A stretch of 64,000 nucleotides of DNA from Falsigemmobacter faecalis. Lineage in GTDB: Bacteria > Pseudomonadota > Alphaproteobacteria > Rhodobacterales > Rhodobacteraceae. The notes under the pieces were generated by a model. It worked only from the letters and a program-made list of their open reading frames with translations. It was not told where the DNA came from and ran no database searches. The DNA is taken from positions 1 through 64,000 of the forward strand of contig NZ_RRAZ01000020.1 of the NCBI RefSeq assembly GCF_003863335.1. The letters are read 5' to 3'. Shown here in pieces: positions 8,874-16,739 of the stretch (position 1 is the first letter of the stretch; every line of letters begins with the position of its first letter). A program made the position numbers and the translations under genes.

Positions 8874-10571
8874 TCAGCGGTCTTTCTGGCCATAGAGATC
8901 GCGGGCCGCGCTCTCTGATATCATTGCGCGGGCGAGATCACGGGCCACAAGCGCCGGATCGCGGCTCTGCGGCGCGCCAAAGCCGCCGCCGCCAGGGGTG
9001 CGCAGCACCAGGGCCTCGCCCGGGGGGACGATATAAAGCCCTTTGCTGTCAATCACCTGGCCATTGGTAATCGAGGCCGCTCCCGGCTGGCCGGACAGAC
9101 CGCCCTCACGCCCCGCAGCGCCCATGCGCAGCCGCTCAAAGGCCGCCGCCGAGACGGTGAGGGGCTGGTCCTTCAGCGCGCGCACGCGGATATCCTGGCC
9201 CAGACCGCCGCGCCAATGCCCGGCGCCGCCGCTGTCGGGGGCAAATTCCTTATGCTCATAAAGAAGCGGCGCCACGGATTCCGCGACCTCAACCGAGACC
9301 GCGCCGACGCCCGAGGGAAAGGCCGTGGTCGAAAGCCCGTCAGAGCCTGGCCGCGCCCCCATGCCGCCAAGCGCCACATTCAGCGAGGCAAACGCCGGGG
9401 CCTGCGGGCCTGTTTCCTGGCCCGAAATCGCCAGCACCCAAAGCGCACCTGCGCTTTCGGCAAGGATTTGCCCCGGGCGCGCCTGCGACAGACAGCCCAG
9501 CATCAGATCCGGCAGCGCCTGGCCCACCACATGGCGCGCGGTCACCGGCGCGGGCCGCTCGGCTGAGACGATCAGCCCGGGCGGTGCGGTGATGCGGATC
9601 GCCTCCAGCGAGGCATGGTTATTCGGCACATGGGGCGCGACCGCCACCTTGATCCCGAAAGAGGCATAGGCCTGGCTGTAGCCCAGCGGGCAGTTGATCC
9701 CGCGTGGCGCCAGCGGCGAGGAGCCGTCGAGATCCACCTCAATCACGCCGCCGCCGATGGTCATTTTCGCCTGCAGCCGGATCGGGCTGTCATAGCCGTC
9801 AAGCTCGACCTCGGACTGATAGACCCCCTCCGGCAGCAGGTCGATCGCCTCACGCGTGGCGGCAGCCGAGCGGGCGAAGATGAAATCCGCCAGCGGCTGC
9901 AGGCTGTCGATGCGGTATTCCGCCATCAGATCCAGCAGCCGCCGCAGGCCTTCATCATTGCACGACATCAGCGAGATGATATCGCCCCGCGCCTCACGGG
10001 CCACCCGCGAGTTGGCCACGACGATATTGATGAAATCCTCATTCACCACGCCCGCTTTGCGCAGCTTCATCACCGGGAAAAGCACGCCCTCTTCCTGGAC
10101 CGAGCGCCCCTCCGCCGACCAGCCAAGCCCGCCGATATCGACGATATGGCAGGTCGAGGCGAGATAGGCCACGATCCTGCTGCCCAGAAACACCGGCGTC
10201 ACAACAACAAAATCAAAGACATGCCCCGCGCCCAGCCAGGGGTCATTGGTGACCAGCACATCCCCCTCAACAAGGGTCGCCGCAGGCACCTTCTCCAGCA
10301 TGGCATTGACCGAGCGGGCCATGGTATTCACATGCCCCGGCGTGCCGGTGACGGCCTGGGTCATCATGCGGCCTTCGGCGTCAAAGACCCCGGCCGAAAG
10401 ATCACCGGATTCGCGCACGATCGCGCCAAAGGCCACGCGCAGCAGCGCATTGGCCTGCTCTTCCGAGACCGAGATCAGCCGGTTCCACATCACATTCAGC
10501 GCGATAATCTCGGCATCGGACAGCGGTTTTGCGGCCAGCTCAAAGGCGGTGGGCTGCGATTTCAGGCTCAT
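8874..10571 (-). CDS. hyuB: Hydantoinase/oxoprolinase family subunit B (HyuB)
   Basis: A 565-residue protein of the hydantoinase B/acetone carboxylase alpha family. With HyuA it forms ATP-dependent enzymes that open cyclic amides (N-methylhydantoinase, 5-oxoprolinase) or carboxylate ketones. Family stretches include IALNVMWNRLISVSEEQANAL near residue 25, VTNDPWLGAGHVFDFVV, STCHIVDIGG and a C-terminal TPGGGGFGAP block. It overlaps hyuA by 4 nt, so the two are translationally coupled. The nearby amidase and cyclic-amidase genes favour a ring-opening role over acetone carboxylation, and no third acetone carboxylase subunit is present. Confidence 0.9.
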   Translation of the reverse strand: MSLKSQPTAFELAAKPLSDAEIIALNVMWNRLISVSEEQANALLRVAFGAIVRESGDLSAGVFDAEGRMMTQAVTGTPGHVNTMARSVNAMLEKVPAATLVEGDVLVTNDPWLGAGHVFDFVVVTPVFLGSRIVAYLASTCHIVDIGGLGWSAEGRSVQEEGVLFPVMKLRKAGVVNEDFINIVVANSRVAREARGDIISLMSCNDEGLRRLLDLMAEYRIDSLQPLADFIFARSAAATREAIDLLPEGVYQSEVELDGYDSPIRLQAKMTIGGGVIEVDLDGSSPLAPRGINCPLGYSQAYASFGIKVAVAPHVPNNHASLEAIRITAPPGLIVSAERPAPVTARHVVGQALPDLMLGCLSQARPGQILAESAGALWVLAISGQETGPQAPAFASLNVALGGMGARPGSDGLSTTAFPSGVGAVSVEVAESVAPLLYEHKEFAPDSGGAGHWRGGLGQDIRVRALKDQPLTVSAAAFERLRMGAAGREGGLSGQPGAASITNGQVIDSKGLYIVPPGEALVLRTPGGGGFGAPQSRDPALVARDLARAMISESAARDLYGQKDR

Positions 10572-12649
10572 TGGCGGCTCCCGCGATCAAGAATGACATG
10601 GCCAAGGGCATGCAGGGAAAGATCCCAGCCGCCCGGCACCCAGGTGGTGGTCTGCGCCTCGGTGACCAGGGCGGGACCGGCGTGAAAAGCCCCCGGCTGC
10701 AGGGCGCGGCGCGGCAGCACCGCCGCATCGACCCGCGCGCCGCAGACCGGATCAAAGACCTCTGCACGCGCTGTAACCACGGCGGGATGGGCGGTGGCCG
10801 CTTCCGTCACCGCCAGGCTTTCGACTGCCGGGCCCGAGCAGATCAGGCTGAGGGCCACCATCTCAATGGGATTGCCATCCAGCGTGGTGCCATAGGTCTC
10901 CAGATATTGCGCCACAAAGCGCGCCTCCAGGGCGGCCAGATCCGTGGCATCGGCAAGCGGAGCGGCAAGGCCCACGCGCAGCGCATGGCCCTGGCCCGCA
11001 TAGCGCAGCTCGGCCGCCCAGGTGTAGCTGACCTCTTCCCCCGCCCCCAGGGCGGGAAGAACCACGGCAGAGGCCTCCTCGCGCATGCCCGCCTGCAGCC
11101 GCGTGACCTGCCCCAGATCCAGACGCTCCATCGCCAGGATCAGTGAGCGCGCCACCTCATAGGCTACAGGCGCGCTCAGAAAGCCCACCGCCGAGCCGAC
11201 CCCCGCCGAGGTCGGGATGATCACCCGCGAAATCCCCAGCTTTTCAGCGATCCGCACCGCATGAAGCGGCCCCGCCCCGCCCGAGGCCATCAGCGCATAG
11301 CGCGTCACATCCTTGCCCTGCTCAATCGCATGGACCCGCGCGGCATTGGCCATAGCCTCTTCGCCGATTTCCAGCACACCTGCGGCGGCCCATTCGACGG
11401 AACTCATGCCCAGCGGCTCTGCCACATTGCGCGCCACGGCCTGATGGGCGAGGTCGGGCAGCAGCGTCAGCTTGCCGCCGGCAAAGCCCTCAGGGCGCAG
11501 CTTGCCAAGGACGACATTGGAATCGGTGATCGTCGGCAGGGTGCCGCCCAGGTTATAACAGGCAGGCCCCGGGACCGAGCCCGCGCTTTTCGGCCCCACC
11601 GCCAGACGCCCAAGCGCGTCACGCCGCGCGATCGAGCCGCCGCCGGCGCCGATCTCAACCAGTTCGGTCGTGGGCACCCGCACCGGCAGGCCCGAGCCTT
11701 TGATGTCGCGCCAGGCGCGGGCCACCTCAAAGCGGCGGGTGGTGGCGGGAATGGCCTCTTCGAGAAAGCAGATCTTGGCGGTGGTGCCGCCCATATCAAA
11801 GGCCAGCAGGCGATCTTCAGAGAGCTCACGCGCGACCCGCGCGCCCAGGGCCACGCCCCCGGCAGGACCGGATTCCACCAGCCGGATCGGGGTCTTGGCG
11901 GCCTGGTCCAGCGTGGTCAGCCCGCCGCCCGAGAGCATCAGCATGAACTGCCCGTCAAAGCCCCGCGCCCGCAGCCGCGTATCAAAGCGGCGCAGATAAT
12001 GCGCCATCAGCGGCCGGACATAGGCATTGGCGACGGTGGTCGAGAACCGCTCATATTCGCGGATCTCGGGCGAGACCTCCGAACTCAGGCAGATCGTGAC
12101 CTTTGGATCGAGCAGTTCAGCCAGCCAGTCACGGACCTGCAGCTCATGGCGCGGATCGACGGTGGCATGCAAAAAGCCCACCGCCACGGCCTCAACCCCC
12201 GCATCCTTCAGACGCTGGGCAAGCGCCAGGGTCTCCGCGCGGTCCGGAGCTGCCAGGACCTGACCTTCCGCCGTCAGACGCTCGCGCAGCGTAAAGCGCA
12301 GCTCGCGCGGGACCAGCGGCTGCGGCAGCTGCAGATCGGTGTCATATTGCTCAAAGCGCTTCTCATAGGCCATTTCCAGCACATCCCGGAAGCCCTCAGT
12401 GGTCACCAGCGCGGTCTTTGCGCCCCGCCGCTCAATCAGCGCATTGGTCGCCAGCGTGGTGCCGTGAATCACCGTCTGCACATCCGAAAGGCTGAGCCCG
12501 CAATCGGCCACCAGCCAGGCGCTGCCCTCAAGGGCGGCCACTTCCGGCGCGGCGGGGGTGGTCAGCAGCTTATGCGAAGAGATCTGACCGCCGTGTTCAA
12601 GCACGACGTCGGTGAAGGTGCCTCCGATATCGATGGCAAGTCTGGTCAT
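10568..12649 (-). CDS. hyuA: Hydantoinase/oxoprolinase family subunit A (HyuA)
   Basis: A 693-residue ATP-binding partner of HyuB. The N-terminus reads MTRLAIDIGGTFTDV, the phosphate-binding DIGGTFTD motif of the ASKHA-like fold; LSGGGLTTLDQ, FDMGGTTAK and the C-terminal GGAGPLHA block are further family marks. I use the ATG at 12649, directly before the conserved start of the domain, rather than the longer frame beginning at 12691. It is the first gene of a six-gene operon. Enzymes of this type hydrolyse cyclic amides at the cost of ATP, for example N-methylhydantoin to N-carbamoylsarcosine. The 335-bp region upstream holds several palindromes. Confidence 0.92.
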   Translation of the reverse strand: MTRLAIDIGGTFTDVVLEHGGQISSHKLLTTPAAPEVAALEGSAWLVADCGLSLSDVQTVIHGTTLATNALIERRGAKTALVTTEGFRDVLEMAYEKRFEQYDTDLQLPQPLVPRELRFTLRERLTAEGQVLAAPDRAETLALAQRLKDAGVEAVAVGFLHATVDPRHELQVRDWLAELLDPKVTICLSSEVSPEIREYERFSTTVANAYVRPLMAHYLRRFDTRLRARGFDGQFMLMLSGGGLTTLDQAAKTPIRLVESGPAGGVALGARVARELSEDRLLAFDMGGTTAKICFLEEAIPATTRRFEVARAWRDIKGSGLPVRVPTTELVEIGAGGGSIARRDALGRLAVGPKSAGSVPGPACYNLGGTLPTITDSNVVLGKLRPEGFAGGKLTLLPDLAHQAVARNVAEPLGMSSVEWAAAGVLEIGEEAMANAARVHAIEQGKDVTRYALMASGGAGPLHAVRIAEKLGISRVIIPTSAGVGSAVGFLSAPVAYEVARSLILAMERLDLGQVTRLQAGMREEASAVVLPALGAGEEVSYTWAAELRYAGQGHALRVGLAAPLADATDLAALEARFVAQYLETYGTTLDGNPIEMVALSLICSGPAVESLAVTEAATAHPAVVTARAEVFDPVCGARVDAAVLPRRALQPGAFHAGPALVTEAQTTTWVPGGWDLSLHALGHVILDRGSRQ

Positions 12650-12984
12650 AGGGCATTCCTGGTCTGCACAAAACTGAAAGGTATGAACCATTCAGAAAAT
12701 TGCGGCAAAATTTGCCGAAATAGCGCGGAAATGCAAGCGCGAAGCCTGCTGCGCAGTAAAATTTCACTGCGCTTCGCTTTGCGCAGGCGTCGGGCTGATG
12801 CCTTTTGCACCGCTCTGCTGCGCATTTGCGCCTTCGGCTTCGCGGCGGCTAAATCCGCAGGATCAGACAGCAATTTTTGCTTTCCCCATATCGGGACGCA
12901 TGGCATGCATGATCCAAGCGCCAGGCTGAGCCCGCTCAGCCTTTTATTTCTGGTGTACATTAAACCGACAGGAAGGAAGCCGTA
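12650..12984. promoter_or_regulatory. Divergent control region of hyuA and the FCD-GntR gene
   Basis: This 335-bp region has no gene and carries promoters facing both ways. It contains GGTATGAACC (12680-12689, near-HutC consensus), a perfect 7-bp inverted repeat with a single central base, CGGCAAA-A-TTTGCCG (12703-12717), and a perfect 7-bp inverted repeat GCGCAGT-N8-ACTGCGC (12751-12772) with a mostly palindromic AT-rich centre. Further GC-rich repeats follow to about 12860. Which elements are operators and which are incidental cannot be decided from the sequence. Confidence 0.55.
12680..12689. promoter_or_regulatory. Candidate HutC-type GntR operator before hyuA
   Basis: GGTATGAACC has GGT/ACC half-sites around a 4-bp centre and differs by one base from the HutC subfamily consensus GT-N-TA-N-AC. 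It sits 31 bp upstream of the hyuA start, and the last gene of that operon encodes a HutC/UTRA-type regulator. Autoregulation of the operon is the simple reading. Confidence 0.4.
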
Positions 12985-13638
12985 TTGGAACCGATTAAAA
13001 TCCGGTCGCTCGCAGATGAAGCGCTGGACAGTGTGGTGGCGGCCATCACCTCGGGCGAGTTTGAGCCGGGACAAAAGCTGTCGGAATCTGATCTCGCGCG
13101 CCAGCTGGGCGTCAGCCGCGGCCCGATCCGCGAGGCGCTGCAGCAGCTCGAAGGCAAACTCGTGCAGCGTTCGCCCCGGCTTGGGGTGCGGGTCATTCAG
13201 TTTGATGACGACTCGCTGGAGCAGCTGTTTTATCTGCGCGAAGCCCTGGAAGGCATGGCCGCGCGGCTTGCCGCCATTCACGCCCCCCCCGGCTGGGCCG
13301 ATGAGGCCGAACGCCTGCTGCGCCGCGACGAGACCGAGATCCGCGAAGCCCAGGCCCGTGGCTATCGCCAGCATTCGGCGGATGAAGAATTCCATATCTC
13401 CATCGCCCGCGCCTCCGGCAGCCCGAATATTGAGCGCATTCTGATGAGCGAAGTGAACTACCAGCTGCGCATCGCGCGCCTGAAATCCTCGATGCGCCCG
13501 GGCCGTGCCGAAGAGGCGCTTCGTCAGCACTTCGACATCGTCGAAGCCATCCGCAGCCGCGATCCCGACCGCGCTGAGCGCGTCATGCGGGAGCATATCA
13601 GCTCTGCCCGTGCCTACCGCATGGCCAATATCGGCTGA
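12985..13638 (+). CDS. GntR-family regulator, FadR/FCD type
   Basis: A 217-residue transcription factor with an N-terminal winged helix (residues 1-70, LSESDLARQLGVSRGPIREALQQLE) and an all-helical FCD domain (about 85-210) that usually binds a carboxylic acid and a metal; candidate ligands lie in the EEFHISI, QHFDIVEAI and MREHI segments. The start codon is TTG, 8 nt after GGAAGGA; no ATG occurs before residue 90. It is transcribed away from hyuA and toward the lyase operon 147 nt downstream. A palindrome, AAACTG-N4-CAGATT, stands in front of that operon and recurs before the second TRAP operon, making this protein the best candidate for binding both. Confidence 0.88.
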   Translation: MEPIKIRSLADEALDSVVAAITSGEFEPGQKLSESDLARQLGVSRGPIREALQQLEGKLVQRSPRLGVRVIQFDDDSLEQLFYLREALEGMAARLAAIHAPPGWADEAERLLRRDETEIREAQARGYRQHSADEEFHISIARASGSPNIERILMSEVNYQLRIARLKSSMRPGRAEEALRQHFDIVEAIRSRDPDRAERVMREHISSARAYRMANIG

Positions 13639-13700
13639 ATAAAAGGCAATCTGTGAAGAGGGTCGCGCGAAGATGTGAAAACTGTTCATCTGAGTAATGC

Positions 13701-13716
13701 AAACTGTTGACAGATT
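13701..13716. promoter_or_regulatory. Operator-like palindrome before the lyase operon (site 1)
   Basis: AAACTG-TTGA-CAGATT is a 6-4-6 inverted repeat with one mismatch. It overlaps a TTGACA -35-like hexamer at 13707-13712; the best -10 candidate at 17-bp spacing is the weak CATCTT at 13730. An extra half-site AAACTGTT lies at 13679-13686, about two helical turns upstream. The same design recurs without mismatch at 22912-22927. Confidence 0.6.
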
Positions 13717-13785
13717 TCTGCTTGCAGCGCATCTTTTGCCCAACGGCCCCACCCAAGGGGCCGATCTGACCTTTGGATTAAAGAT

Positions 13786-14649
13786 ATGCGCCCGACACAA
13801 AAGCTGAAATCACTTGTCGCCCAACGCAATGCCATGACGGTTCCCGGCGCGGCCAATGCCATGTTCGCCCGGGTGATCGAAGATCTGGGCTTTGAGGCCT
13901 GCTATGTGACCGGTGCGGGCGTGGCCAATATGCGTCTGGGCGTGCCGGATGTCGGCCTGACCACGGCGACGGAAGTGGCCGAAACCGTGGCCTCGATCGC
14001 CGATGTGGTCAGCCTGCCGCTGATCGTGGACGGCGATACGGGCTTTGGCAATGCCGTCAACACCGTGCGCACCGTGCGTCTCTTTGAGCGCGCGGGCGCC
14101 TCGGCCATTCAGCTGGAAGATCAGGTTTTCCCAAAGAAATGCGGCCATTTCAACGGCAAGGAAGTCATTCCGCTGAATGAAATGCTGTCGAAAATCAAAG
14201 CGGCTGTCGACACCCGCAAGGATCAGGATTTCCAGATCATCGCCCGCACCGATGTGCGCGCGATTGAGGGGCTGAACGCCGCCCTCGACCGCGCCAATGC
14301 CTTCATTGAGGCCGGTGCCGATATCACCTTCGTCGAAGCCCCTGCCTCGTTCGAAGAACTGGCCCGCATCGGCAAAGAGCTGTCGGTGCCGCAGGTTGCC
14401 AACATCGTCTTTGGCGGCAAGACCCCGGATCCGGGTCGTCAGGTGCTGGCAGAAAACGGCTTCTCGATCGTTCTTTACGCCAATGCCACGCTGCAGGCGG
14501 CGCTGCGCGCCTCGCATAACGTTCTGACCGCGCTGCGCGATGAAGGCAGCCTCGACAGCGTCGCTGACCTGCTGGCCGGATTTGATGAGCGCCAGCGCGC
14601 GGTCAACAAAGATTACTGGGATGCCCTTGAGGCCAAGTACAAATTCTGA
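13786..14649 (+). CDS. Isocitrate lyase/PEP mutase superfamily C-C lyase
   Basis: A 287-residue TIM-barrel enzyme. The metal-binding segment DGDTGFGN is at residues 82-89 and the lyase loop KKCGH at 117-121; Cys119 is the general acid in isocitrate, methylisocitrate and 2,3-dimethylmalate lyases. PEP mutases and oxaloacetate decarboxylases of this fold lack that loop, so true C-C lyase activity on a 2-hydroxy-dicarboxylate is expected. The length matches methylisocitrate lyase and dimethylmalate lyase. No methylcitrate synthase is nearby, and the neighbours are ring-opening and amide-cleaving enzymes, so a substituted malate cleaved to pyruvate plus a short acid is an attractive substrate (inference). 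It is the first gene of a seven-gene operon. Confidence 0.85.
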   Translation: MRPTQKLKSLVAQRNAMTVPGAANAMFARVIEDLGFEACYVTGAGVANMRLGVPDVGLTTATEVAETVASIADVVSLPLIVDGDTGFGNAVNTVRTVRLFERAGASAIQLEDQVFPKKCGHFNGKEVIPLNEMLSKIKAAVDTRKDQDFQIIARTDVRAIEGLNAALDRANAFIEAGADITFVEAPASFEELARIGKELSVPQVANIVFGGKTPDPGRQVLAENGFSIVLYANATLQAALRASHNVLTALRDEGSLDSVADLLAGFDERQRAVNKDYWDALEAKYKF

Positions 14650-14663
14650 GCGGGAGAGAGAAG

Positions 14664-15344
14664 ATGACGCGCCCCTGGGATGGTATCATCAGCGAAGAAG
14701 ATCTTCGCGCCTATGACGCAGCCGGCTTCGGCCGCCCGACGGGCCTGGGCAAACGCCCGGCTCTGGTGATTATCGACGTGCAGTACCGCACCACCGGCAC
14801 CAAACCGGCCCCCTTCTTTGACGCGATCGAGGAGTTTAAAACCTCCTGTGGTCAGGTGGCCTGGGATGCCATGGCCAATATCGAAAAGCTGCTGGCGGTG
14901 TTCCGCGCCAAAGGCTGGCCAGTGCTTTACCCCTATGTTGCCCCGAAGCAGTCCTTTGACACCGGCCGCCTTGGCGACAAAGTGCCTGCTCTGCTGGGTG
15001 TTGCTGCCAAGGGCTATGAGTTCCCGCCGCAGATCGCGCCGCAGGAAGGCGATATTCTGCTGCCGAAAAAGCACCCTTCGGCCTTTTTTGGCACGCCGCT
15101 GGCGAGCTATCTGATTGATCTGGGCGTTGACAGCCTTGTGGTCGTTGGCTGCTCAACCTCGGGCTGTGTGCGCGGCTCGGTGGTGGACGGCTTTGCCTAT
15201 AACTTCCGCTGCACCGTGCCGGAAGATGCCTGCTACGACCGCTCGCATGTCTCGCATGCCGTCAACCTCTTTGACATGGCTTACAAATATGCCGACGTGG
15301 CGCCGACGGATGACGTCATCGCCGCGCTCGACAAAATCGCCTGA
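14664..15344 (+). CDS. Isochorismatase-fold amidohydrolase (N-carbamoylsarcosine amidase-like)
   Basis: A 226-residue cysteine hydrolase of the isochorismatase superfamily. The catalytic triad is visible: Asp38 in VIIDVQ, Lys135 in PKKHPSAFFGT and the nucleophile Cys168 in GCSTSGCVRGSVVD. The GCxTSGCVR pattern and the N-terminal extension are close to N-carbamoylsarcosine amidohydrolases and maleamate amidohydrolases, which release ammonia from an N-carbamoyl or half-amide group. It lies 14 nt after the lyase gene. HyuAB upstream would generate an N-carbamoyl amino acid if the substrate were a hydantoin, and the cyclic amidase downstream would give a half-amide from an imide; either could feed this enzyme. 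Confidence 0.85.
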   Translation: MTRPWDGIISEEDLRAYDAAGFGRPTGLGKRPALVIIDVQYRTTGTKPAPFFDAIEEFKTSCGQVAWDAMANIEKLLAVFRAKGWPVLYPYVAPKQSFDTGRLGDKVPALLGVAAKGYEFPPQIAPQEGDILLPKKHPSAFFGTPLASYLIDLGVDSLVVVGCSTSGCVRGSVVDGFAYNFRCTVPEDACYDRSHVSHAVNLFDMAYKYADVAPTDDVIAALDKIA

Positions 15345-15371
15345 CCGCTGCCGGAAGAACTGGACTATATT

Positions 15372-16736
15372 ATGAGCGACGAACTTGACGTTCTGATCAT
15401 CGGTGCAGGCGCCTGCGGGCTCTGCGCGGCCATTCAGGCCCATGACAAAGGCCTGTCGGTGGCGATCCTTGAGAAAAATGACCGCGCCGGTGGCAATTCG
15501 GCCCTCTCGACCGGCTCGGTTCCGGCGGCGGGCTCGCGGTTTCAGAAGGAAGCGGGGATTGCGGATGATCCGGCGACCTATTTCCGCGATCTGATGGGCA
15601 TCGCAGGCGAGACCGAGGCTGAGGGCCTGGTGCGCCGCATGACCGAGGTTTCGGCAGAGACCGTGGAATGGCTGATCGATGACATCGGCTGCCGGATGGA
15701 GCTGGTCACCGCCTATAAACACATCGGCCATTCGACCAACCGTCTGCATGCGCCGAAATCGCGCCGGGGTCAGGACTTCGTGGATGATCTGATCGCCGCC
15801 GTTGAAAAGCGCGACATCCCGCTGGCGGTTGGCAATTCGGCCCGCAGCCTGATCGTGGAAGAGGGCCGCGTTTGTGGCGCGATGATCGACACCGGCGATG
15901 GTGAGCTGGTGGAAATGCGCGCCCGCGCGGTGATCCTGGCCTCGAACGGCTTTGGCAATAACCGCGAGCTGGTCGCCCGCCATATCCCCGAGATCGCAGG
16001 CGCGCAGTATTTCGGCGCCCTCGGCTCTGACGGTGAGGCGATGATCTGGGGCGAAGAACTCGGGGCGCAGTTCCTGAACATGAACGCCTATCAGGGCTAT
16101 GCCGCCGTGGCCGATCCCCATGGCTCGATCCTCAGCTGGACCACCATCGAAAAAGGCGGTGTGCTGCTGGATAAAGACGGCAAGCGCTTTGGCGATGAAT
16201 CGCTGGGCTATTCGGGCTATGCCCGCCATGTGCTGGAGCAGGGCGAGCATTCCTGGGCGATCTTTGATCAGCGCATCTTTGAGATCGCGATGCAGGAAGA
16301 AGAATTCGCCGAGCTTTGGGAGCATAAGGGCCTGAAGAAAGGCGATACCCTTGCCGAAGTGGCCGCCGCGCAGGGCATCGACGGGGCTGCCGCTGAAGCC
16401 GCCGTCGCCGCCTATAACGCCGCCGCTGCTGCGGGTGAAGGCGATGCTTTTGGCCGCAAAAACTTCGGTATGGCCCCGCTGCAGGCGCCCTTCTACTCCT
16501 GCCGCACGCTTCCGGCGCTCTTCCACACCCAGGGCGGTCTGGCCGTGGACGATGATGCCCGCGTGCTGCGCAAAGACGGCAGCGCGATCCCGGGGCTCTA
16601 TGCAGGCGGCGGTGCTGCGGCGGGTGTCTCGGGCGCAAAAGGCGCGCTTGGCTATGCCTCGGGCAATGGTCTTTTGACCGCGACCGCGCTTGGCCGTCTG
16701 GCTGCCCTCGCCGCCGCCCGCGATCTGGAGGTCTGA
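15372..16736 (+). CDS. FAD-dependent oxidoreductase, fumarate reductase-like
   Basis: A 454-residue flavoprotein of the FAD_binding_2 family (fumarate reductase and ketosteroid dehydrogenase relatives). The dinucleotide-binding motif IIGAGACGLCAA is at about residues 8-19, followed by the EKNDRAGGNSALSTGS segment that contacts FAD, and the C-terminus has the FAD-closing block IPGLYAGGGAAAGVSGAKG. Such enzymes add or remove hydrogen across a C-C bond next to a carbonyl, so it may reduce or desaturate a ring or unsaturated diacid in this pathway. No signal peptide or heme motif is present; a cytoplasmic enzyme is expected. It sits 27 nt after the amidase and 3 nt before the MmgE/PrpD gene. Confidence 0.85.
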   Translation: MSDELDVLIIGAGACGLCAAIQAHDKGLSVAILEKNDRAGGNSALSTGSVPAAGSRFQKEAGIADDPATYFRDLMGIAGETEAEGLVRRMTEVSAETVEWLIDDIGCRMELVTAYKHIGHSTNRLHAPKSRRGQDFVDDLIAAVEKRDIPLAVGNSARSLIVEEGRVCGAMIDTGDGELVEMRARAVILASNGFGNNRELVARHIPEIAGAQYFGALGSDGEAMIWGEELGAQFLNMNAYQGYAAVADPHGSILSWTTIEKGGVLLDKDGKRFGDESLGYSGYARHVLEQGEHSWAIFDQRIFEIAMQEEEFAELWEHKGLKKGDTLAEVAAAQGIDGAAAEAAVAAYNAAAAAGEGDAFGRKNFGMAPLQAPFYSCRTLPALFHTQGGLAVDDDARVLRKDGSAIPGLYAGGGAAAGVSGAKGALGYASGNGLLTATALGRLAALAAARDLEV

Positions 16737-16739
16737 GAC

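Noticed and set aside
10585-12646. Long plus-strand open frames opposite hyuA and hyuB (for example 11261-13444)
   Set aside because: They are antisense shadows caused by high GC content; the minus-strand genes have full domains and correct spacing.
8874-12649. Acetone carboxylase as an alternative reading of hyuA-hyuB
   Set aside because: The third (gamma) subunit is absent and the neighbours are amide-cleaving enzymes, so the hydantoinase/oxoprolinase reading is preferred.
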